Source of the DNA: an uncultured Nitrospira sp. | Lineage (GTDB): Bacteria; Nitrospirota; Nitrospiria; Nitrospirales; Nitrospiraceae | Assembly (NCBI GenBank): GCA_902500705.1 | Contig: CABVRR010000032.1 | Coordinates: forward strand, 1-32,899 | Direction of reading: 5' to 3' | Length of the DNA stretch: 32,899 bases | Part shown: in pieces, positions 27,701 to 32,899 of the stretch | Numbering within the stretch: position 1 is the stretch's first letter | Layout: each line of letters opens with the position of its first letter | The notes under the pieces: generated by a model | The model's input: only the letters and a program-made list of their open reading frames with translations | What the model was told of the DNA's origin: nothing | Database searches by the model: none | Program-made: the position numbers and the translations under genes

Positions 27701-30700
27701 ACGGAGGAAATTCTGGCAGGCATCTGGTCGGACGTGTTGGGCGTCGAGCAAGTCGGCATTCACGATGATTTCTTCGAGCTGGGCGGTCATTCATTGCTGG
27801 CGACGCAGATCATGTCGCGGCTCCGCAGCGCGTTCCATGTCGAGCTGTCCCTGCGAACCGTGTTTGAATCCACCAACGTTTCAGCGTTGGCCGCAGCCGT
27901 GGATCGCGCGCGGGAGGCCGGTGCCGCCGTTCAAGCGCCACCGTTAGTACCTGTCGACCGCACCGGCTCTCTGCCTGCCTCTTTTGCACAACAGCGTCTC
28001 TGGTTTCTGGCACAACTGGAGCCGGACAGCCCTTTTTACAATCTGCCGGCCGGGTTCCGCCTTCGGGGTACGTTGGATGTGGATCTGTTGACGGTCGGTC
28101 TCAATCACGTGATCGCGCGGCACGAAGCATTGCGGACGGTGTTTCAGGAAATCGACGGGCAACCGGCGCAGGTCGTGCTGCCTTCGGTGACGATCGATAT
28201 TCCCATTGTCGATCTTCGCGATATTCCCGAGGAGAAGCGTGCGATCGAATTGGCCACGCAGAGTGAAACTGAAGCGCAGCAAATTTTTGATCTGACCCGC
28301 GGGCCGTTGGTGCGTGCACGAGTGTGGCGCATCGAGGAAGAAGAGTATCTGTTGGTGATGACCCTGCATCACATCGTCTCGGACGGTTGGGCGATGGACG
28401 TCTTGATCAGGGAATTGGTGACGTATTACCAGGCCGGTCTCTCAGGGCAATCAGCCGCGTTGTCGCCGTTGCCTATCCAATATGCCGACTATGCGATCTG
28501 GCAACGTGATTGGATGCAAGGAGCGGTGTTGGACGCGCAGCTCGCCTATTGGAAGGAGCGTTTGGGGGATGCGCCGGCCGCCTTGGAATTACCGACCGAT
28601 CGGCCCCGTCCGGCCGTGCAGACCTATCGCGGCGCATGCTGCGAGTTTACGGTGCCCGGCGAGTTATTGCAGCAGATCACGGGTTTCAGCCGCCGCCATA
28701 GTCTCACCCTATATATGACCCTGCTGACGGCCTTCACGGCCTTGCTCCACCATTATAGCGGCAGGACCAGCATTCTGGTCGGCAGCCCAGTCGCCAATCG
28801 GCTTCGGATCGAGGTGGAAGAGCTGATCGGCCTCTTCGTCAATACGGTGGTGTTGCGAACAGATATTCCGGACAACCCACGCTGGATTGATCTGCTGGAT
28901 CGCGTCAGAAACGAAGTTTTAGGTGGCCAGGCTCATCAAGACCTCCCATTCGAGCATCTGGTGGATGCGCTGCAGCCGGAGCGGAACTTGAGCCATTCTC
29001 CGCTCTTTCAGGTCATGTTCACACTGCAGACACCGGCGGAACAATCCATGGAGACGCCGGGCCTTCGGGTAGAGAACGTGGAGATCAATCCTGGCACCGC
29101 ACTGTTCGACCTGTCTCTGGATGTGGTGGTCGAGCCCGATCGTCTGTCCGGATCCTTTGAATACAACACGGACCTGTTCGATGAGAGTACCGTCAAGCGT
29201 TTTGCGGAGGGTTTTCTTGAAATTCTGACTGTCATGATCGCCAAGCCGGACAGTCGAGTGCAGGATACATCCCCTCTCACGACGCGCGAGCGGCAACTGC
29301 AACTGGTCGACTGGAACGATGTTTCGGGCCACGATGTGACACCTGACTATGTGACGCGGTTTGCCGCGCAGGTCGAGCGCACGCCCGAATCCCCAGCAGT
29401 TATGTATGGAACTCGGACTTGGACCTATCGAGAACTCCATCACCGGGTGCGTAAGACTGCAGCTTCGTTGATGGCGGCCGGAGTCGGTGCAGACTCGGTC
29501 GTAGCCGTGCTTGGAGAACGAAGCCCCGAGCTGCTAGCGATGATCCTTGGCGCCTTGGAGGCAGGAGGCGCTTATTTGCCGCTGGATCCTCGACATCCTC
29601 AACAGCGGATGGCGCAGATCGTGGAACTCAGCCGTCCGCACGTGTTGTTGGTGACTGGTGAATGGGAAGCCCGGGCCGCCGATCTGTTGAAGGATGTTCC
29701 GGCGGACAGACAGCCACGCGTACTGACCATCGAGCAGGTCATGGAACAGGACGTCGATCGTGACGGTCTCAGTCCGATCCGCGCAGCTAGGCGGTTAGCC
29801 TATCTTATCTATACATCCGGCTCGACCGGCGCACCTAAAGGTGTGATGGTCGAGCAGGAGGGTATGCTCAACAATATCCTGTACAAGCTGGACAGTCTGA
29901 GCATGACAGCCGACGATATCGTCGCGCAGACTGCCTCGCAATGTTTTGACATCTCTGTCTGGCAGTTTTTGGCCGCCTTGTTGTGCGGAGCGACGGTGCA
30001 CATCGTTCCGGACGATGTGGCCCATGATCCGACGGCGTTATTCCATCACCTGGATGATGCCGGCATCACCATTGTTGAGCCGGTTCCGGCGGTGTTGCAG
30101 AGCTTTCTCGCCGTCGATGGCGGCGTGCCTGCTCTGGCCAAGATGCGGTGGGTGTTGCCGACCGGCGAGGCTTTGTCTTCGGCCCTCTGTCGTCGATGGT
30201 TTGCGCGCTACCCGACTATTCCGTTGATGAATGCCTACGGACCTGCCGAATGTTCGGACGACGTGGCGACACATGCCATGTATGTACCCCCGGATGATGC
30301 AGATCGACCGGTGCCGATCGGTCGACCGGTTCCCGGCTTGCGTCTCTACATTCTGAATCGTCATCTGATGCCCGTGCCGATCGGCACAACCGGTGAACTC
30401 TGTGTCGGTGGAGTAGGAGTGGGGCGCGGCTATCTCCGTGATCCCGAGCGGACGGCGGCGGCTTTTATGCCGGATTCTTTCGGACCGAGCGCGGGAGCGA
30501 GGCTGTATCGCACAGGGGATCTTGCCCGTTATCGGACCGATGGCACCATTGAGTTTGTGGGACGTATCGATCATCAGGTCAAAATCCGTGGCTATCGTAT
30601 CGAGCCCGGTGAAATAGAAGCGCGACTGCTGGAGCAGCGAGGAATATTGGAAGCCGTCGTGCTGGCAAGAGAAGACCAGCCTGGGCAGCGACGGTTGGTT

Positions 30701-32572
30701 GCGTATGTCATACCGGATGCTCCGGAAACGTTGGATATCCAAGACGTGCGGCGCCGACTTCAGGACACGTTACCGGACTATATGATTCCGAGTTCCTTTG
30801 TCGTTCTGGATACCTTGCCGCGAAACTCGAACGGGAAAATCAATCGCAGCGCTCTGCCTATGCCGGACCTTGCCGGTCAGACGGAACGTTCCTACACCTC
30901 GCCTGGCACACCAGCCGAAGCCACGCTCGTGAAAATTTGGGAGGACGTACTGGGATTGCCGCAGGTCGGTACGCAGGACAATTTCTTTGAACTGGGCGGC
31001 GATTCCATCGTCAGTCTTCAAGTGATTGCTCGAGCCAAGCAGGCCGGGCTGCTGCTGAGCCCTCGACAGATCTTTCAACACCAGACGGTTGCCGAGCTTG
31101 CGGCGGTGGCAGGACGGGAAGCGACGGTCGTGTTGGAGGCGGAGCAGGGAGCCGTCGTGGGTGAAGTCGCATTGACACCCATCCAATGCGCATTCTTCGA
31201 GTTGCCGCTGGTCAATCGACACCATTGGAATCAATCGGTTTTGCTGGAGACGAAAGAGCCGCTCGTGGCATCAACCTTGGAGGCTGCAGTGGCGGCGCTC
31301 CTTGCTCATCATGACGCGCTACGGCTTCGATTTGCGCAGACGAGCGAGGGTTGGCGTCAGTCGCATATGCCGATTCCAGCGGGACCTTTCGTTCACCGGG
31401 TGAATCTGACCGCGCTATCCGATGCAGAGCGTCATGTGTCGTTCGAAGCGCAGGCCACGCAATGGCAAGGGAGTTTACATATCTCGGAAGGGCCGCTCTT
31501 GCAGGTGGTCTGGTTCGAGATGGGAGAAGGATTACCCGATCGGCTGCTGATTGCCGTGCATCATCTCGCGGTAGACGGTGTGTCCTGGAGAATACTTCTG
31601 GAGGATCTGCAGACCCTGTATCGACAAGCGGTAGAAAACCATCCTATCCGGTTACCGCTCAAAACGACGTCGTTCCGCCGGTGGGCTGAACGGTTGCAGC
31701 GATATGGGGAGACTGAGGTTATACATGATCCGGCTTCGGCCGTCTGGTTGACGGCACACAAGGAAGAATCCGTTGTGCTGCCTGTCGACGATCCAGACGG
31801 CAGTGACCAAGAAGCAGCGTCTGAGACTCTGACCGTGTCGTTGGATGAGCAGGACACAAATGCGTTGTTACATCACGTACCCGCTGCCTATGGAACGCAG
31901 ATCAACGATGTGTTGTTGACGGCATTGGTGCAGACCTTCGGCCGGTGGACGGGACTCAATCGTGTCACGATCGATCTCGAGGGGCACGGACGGGAGGATC
32001 TGTTTCCCGAGCTGGATGTCTCGCGCACAGTCGGGTGGTTCACAAGCGTGTTTCCTGTGACGTTGGACGTGACGCGCTCGAAGTCACCAAGAGAAGCCCT
32101 TATGACCGTGAAGGAGCGCCTGCGCCGGATCCCAAGTCGCGGTATCGGCTATGGCATCGTTCGATATTTGACGAAAGAAGGTCTCGGTGCAGTTACGACT
32201 CACCGTGCAGAACGGGTTCCGGTGGGATTCAACTATCTCGGACAATTCGACAGGGTCGCTACAAACGACTCAGCTTTCGTCTTGTCTGAGGAATCGGTCG
32301 GTCAAGAACATGATCCGCGCAATCCGATGGAATACGAGTTGGACATCAATGCGTCGGTCGTGAACGGACGTTTACATGTGAGCTGGACATACAGCCGTGA
32401 GCGCTTTCGTCTCGGTACCATCAGGTCCCTGGCGGAGGCGTATCTGAACGACGTGCAAGCCCTGATCACACATTGTCTGTCCGCAGACGCCGGCGGCTAC
32501 ACACCGTCCGATTTTCCGAATGTGGAGCTGGAGCAGGACGCACTGGATGCGATCTTGGAACAAATGAACTGA
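24701..32572 (+). CDS. Two-module NRPS with epimerase: C-A(Dab)-PCP-C-A(Dab)-PCP-E
   Basis: A 2,623-residue synthetase starting at GTG 24701 with AGGAGA four bases before it. Order: condensation domain opening YPLSPMQEGMLFH whose active-site motif is HHILLDE (147-153), with Glu in place of the usual Gly; adenylation domain with YTSGSTG from 628; carrier GGHSL, Ser1031; LCL-like condensation domain (FAQQRLWFLAQL) with HHIVSDG (1223-1229); adenylation domain with YTSGSTG from 1704; carrier GGDSI, Ser2102; C-terminal epimerisation domain with HHLAVDG at 2287-2293, GWFTSVFPV and NYLGQFD. It should add two Dab residues and epimerise the second. The short tail ending in DALDAILEQMN resembles donor docking helices after E domains, matching transfer to the next NRPS 17 bases downstream. 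The domain architecture is secure; activity of the first C domain is uncertain. Confidence 0.94.
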   Translation: MAKPALPDHIDSIYPLSPMQEGMLFHTLMNPGTGIYLMQNRYLLEGDLNYEAFVRAWDVVIDRHPVLRTSFVWKSQKRPLQAVHKRVDVPILSLDWRGQTRLEQIARLDDKLEAELREGFDFTKAPLMRLWLIRLADDRYQFVHSFHHILLDEWCISLLLMDFLAHYGALVRGERLTREKPRPYRDYIAWLQKQDITAAESFWRGYLQNFPMPTPLSYDRLPEGLADQNEDAADHCLHLSAETSATLADLAQRHRLTVNTFFQGAWALLLSYYSSEREVLFGVTVAGRPTELPGVESILGLFINTLPLRVSLQPDRSLMDWLKDLLAENVRLRQYDYAPLVQMQRWSEIPRGEALFHSLFVFENAPVDPELCEGRIIFKAEEEQYRVHTNYPLTVMGWPGRELGLKISYDKRLFDADTTGRMIRHLKTLLEAMAERPNARLADVSPLKREERQQLLTEWNPDSRASGKDEVGSLPQLFEQQAERSPDAVAVECLGQTATYCELNRRANRVAHALTEASVGPDTVVALLDDRGIDLLTMMIGVFKAGGAYLPLDPHHPVSRLTQILKLSRSSVVLTSQGYLTRLQEAVAQIDADSRPRIMLIERILDEADREDNPVDRGQSEHLAYVIYTSGSTGVPKGAMLTRRGMLNNIRSKVSGLALTPSDVIAQTASQCFDISVWQFLTALICGARTSIVPDDISRDPFRLLMHLDGTGITILETVPALLQGLSDAASEVGPDVGPRLPKLRWVLPTGEALPPSVCRQWLARYPAIPLLNAYGPAECADDVAVHPILESPSADTTHMPIGHPIKGTRLHILNAWLEPVPPGVPGELYVAGVGVGRGYLQDPARTAEVFVPDRFGSDLGARMYRTGDLARYRRDGAIEFVGRIDQQIKLRGFRVELGEIETHLLSSPLVREAAVLLHTDARGEKRLAAYVVGHEGKDLSVPALRDLLLSQLPEYMVPTAFVPLPVLPRTPNGKIDRLALAALDLGDQFVRPYTVPRTATEEILAGIWSDVLGVEQVGIHDDFFELGGHSLLATQIMSRLRSAFHVELSLRTVFESTNVSALAAAVDRAREAGAAVQAPPLVPVDRTGSLPASFAQQRLWFLAQLEPDSPFYNLPAGFRLRGTLDVDLLTVGLNHVIARHEALRTVFQEIDGQPAQVVLPSVTIDIPIVDLRDIPEEKRAIELATQSETEAQQIFDLTRGPLVRARVWRIEEEEYLLVMTLHHIVSDGWAMDVLIRELVTYYQAGLSGQSAALSPLPIQYADYAIWQRDWMQGAVLDAQLAYWKERLGDAPAALELPTDRPRPAVQTYRGACCEFTVPGELLQQITGFSRRHSLTLYMTLLTAFTALLHHYSGRTSILVGSPVANRLRIEVEELIGLFVNTVVLRTDIPDNPRWIDLLDRVRNEVLGGQAHQDLPFEHLVDALQPERNLSHSPLFQVMFTLQTPAEQSMETPGLRVENVEINPGTALFDLSLDVVVEPDRLSGSFEYNTDLFDESTVKRFAEGFLEILTVMIAKPDSRVQDTSPLTTRERQLQLVDWNDVSGHDVTPDYVTRFAAQVERTPESPAVMYGTRTWTYRELHHRVRKTAASLMAAGVGADSVVAVLGERSPELLAMILGALEAGGAYLPLDPRHPQQRMAQIVELSRPHVLLVTGEWEARAADLLKDVPADRQPRVLTIEQVMEQDVDRDGLSPIRAARRLAYLIYTSGSTGAPKGVMVEQEGMLNNILYKLDSLSMTADDIVAQTASQCFDISVWQFLAALLCGATVHIVPDDVAHDPTALFHHLDDAGITIVEPVPAVLQSFLAVDGGVPALAKMRWVLPTGEALSSALCRRWFARYPTIPLMNAYGPAECSDDVATHAMYVPPDDADRPVPIGRPVPGLRLYILNRHLMPVPIGTTGELCVGGVGVGRGYLRDPERTAAAFMPDSFGPSAGARLYRTGDLARYRTDGTIEFVGRIDHQVKIRGYRIEPGEIEARLLEQRGILEAVVLAREDQPGQRRLVAYVIPDAPETLDIQDVRRRLQDTLPDYMIPSSFVVLDTLPRNSNGKINRSALPMPDLAGQTERSYTSPGTPAEATLVKIWEDVLGLPQVGTQDNFFELGGDSIVSLQVIARAKQAGLLLSPRQIFQHQTVAELAAVAGREATVVLEAEQGAVVGEVALTPIQCAFFELPLVNRHHWNQSVLLETKEPLVASTLEAAVAALLAHHDALRLRFAQTSEGWRQSHMPIPAGPFVHRVNLTALSDAERHVSFEAQATQWQGSLHISEGPLLQVVWFEMGEGLPDRLLIAVHHLAVDGVSWRILLEDLQTLYRQAVENHPIRLPLKTTSFRRWAERLQRYGETEVIHDPASAVWLTAHKEESVVLPVDDPDGSDQEAASETLTVSLDEQDTNALLHHVPAAYGTQINDVLLTALVQTFGRWTGLNRVTIDLEGHGREDLFPELDVSRTVGWFTSVFPVTLDVTRSKSPREALMTVKERLRRIPSRGIGYGIVRYLTKEGLGAVTTHRAERVPVGFNYLGQFDRVATNDSAFVLSEESVGQEHDPRNPMEYELDINASVVNGRLHVSWTYSRERFRLGTIRSLAEAYLNDVQALITHCLSADAGGYTPSDFPNVELEQDALDAILEQMN
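26079..27645 (+). other. Adenylation domain, predicted diaminobutyrate
   Basis: Pocket residues are D-I-W-E-L-T-A-D-D, from FDISVWQ, ILETVP, WVLPTGE and NAYGPAECADD, identical to the first A domain of the preceding NRPS gene. Dab is predicted on the same grounds. Confidence 0.72.
29313..30860 (+). other. Adenylation domain, predicted diaminobutyrate
   Basis: Pocket residues are D-I-W-E-L-T-A-D-D, from FDISVWQ, IVEPVP, WVLPTGE and NAYGPAECSDD. The final core motif reads NGKINR, with Asn in place of the usual Asp after Ile, while the catalytic lysine is kept. The residue is predicted to be Dab, turned to the D form by the adjoining E domain. Confidence 0.7.
31140..32560 (+). other. Epimerisation domain
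   Basis: It opens with VALTPIQCAFFEL and carries HHLAVDGVSW, the GWFTSVFPV segment and NYLGQFD, which together separate E domains from C domains. It follows a GGDSI carrier, the form usual before epimerases. It should convert the carrier-bound L residue and peptide to the D configuration before hand-over to the next NRPS. It is the only E domain visible in the window. Confidence 0.9.
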
Positions 32573-32589
32573 GTGGGTTTGAGGCAGCC

Positions 32590-32899
32590 ATGAGTAAGCA
32601 CAAGGATATCGAGTCAATCCATTATCTCTCCCCGCTGCAGGAAGGACTGCTCTTCCATGCCGTGTCCGATGCGGCAGCGGATCCTTATTTCACGCAGACC
32701 GGCTTCGTGATCGACGGAGAGCTGGAGCTCCACCCCTTCGAGCAAGCTTGGCAACAAGTGGTGGAACGTCATCCGATCCTCCGTACCGGTTTTGTCTGGG
32801 ACGGCGTCAAGCAACCGATGCAGGTTGCACGGTATGGCGTGCGGATTCCACTACAGTGCCTCGACTGGCGAGGCCGTCATCGCCGTGATCGGGATGAAG
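32590..32899 (+). CDS. NRPS, 5' end only (condensation domain)
   Basis: The first 103 codons of a further NRPS cut off by the window edge. GAGG lies five bases before ATG 32590, and the gap after the previous stop is 17 bases. The N-terminus is a short polar stretch leading into IHYLSPLQEGLLFH, the opening motif of a condensation domain. RHPILRTGFVW, typical of the domain's first third, follows. This form of the first C motif is usual in domains that accept a D-configured donor (DCL), which agrees with the epimerase at the end of the preceding protein. Later modules, the Asp-type module expected for the hydroxylase, and the releasing domain probably lie in this gene or beyond. Confidence 0.9.
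   Translation, partial: MSKHKDIESIHYLSPLQEGLLFHAVSDAAADPYFTQTGFVIDGELELHPFEQAWQQVVERHPILRTGFVWDGVKQPMQVARYGVRIPLQCLDWRGRHRRDRDE

Noticed and set aside
1..32899. Insertion sequences, CRISPR arrays, tRNA or rRNA genes
   Set aside because: No transposase-like reading frame, terminal inverted repeats, spaced direct repeats or structural RNA could be recognised. Apparent repeats are homologous NRPS domains.

Overview
This window holds most of one large nonribosomal peptide / polyketide biosynthetic operon. Every credible gene is on the + strand, with overlaps or short gaps from about position 360 to the right edge. GC content looks to be in the high fifties. Periplasmic-type maturation genes (a SyrD/PvdE-like exporter and an anchored Ntn acylase) suggest a Gram-negative host. 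No housekeeping gene is present, so I cannot fix the phylum; a proteobacterium or a Nitrospira-like organism would both fit.

Layout. 1-359: leader without a recognisable gene, with an AT-rich palindrome and a possible hairpin over the first ribosome binding site. 360-5735: fatty acyl-AMP ligase - ACP - C - A - PCP, a lipid-loading NRPS. 5737-10338: one PKS module, KS - AT(malonyl) - KR - ACP. 10352-12019: peptide-exporting ABC transporter of the SyrD/PvdE type. 12097-13503: diaminobutyrate (Dab) aminotransferase. 13500-15944: penicillin-acylase-family Ntn hydrolase. 15941-16183: MbtH protein. 16177-16944: type II thioesterase. 17101-18132: SyrP/TauD-like Fe(II)/2-oxoglutarate hydroxylase. 18129-24692: NRPS C-A-PCP-C-A-PCP. 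24701-32572: NRPS C-A-PCP-C-A-PCP-E. 32590 to the edge: start of another NRPS (C domain). There is no chain-releasing thioesterase domain in the window, so the assembly line continues to the right.

How the genes fit together (inference from domain order and A-domain pocket residues read by eye). A fatty acid is activated and joined to an unassigned amino acid X, then extended by one malonate whose keto group is reduced. The chain then gains Dab, Ser, Dab and an epimerised (D-) Dab before passing to the next NRPS. The aminotransferase supplies Dab, MbtH supports the A domains, and the type II thioesterase clears mischarged carriers. The hydroxylase probably beta-hydroxylates a carrier-bound residue, most often Asp in this family. 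The exporter moves the product to the periplasm, where the acylase may cut the lipid. The combination recalls pyoverdine maturation genes (PvdE, PvdH, PvdQ types) attached to a lipopeptide assembly line of the corrugatin/cupriachelin/syringomycin kind. A siderophore is the leading idea and a cationic antimicrobial lipopeptide the main alternative. No TonB receptor, sigma factor or Fur box was seen to decide between them.
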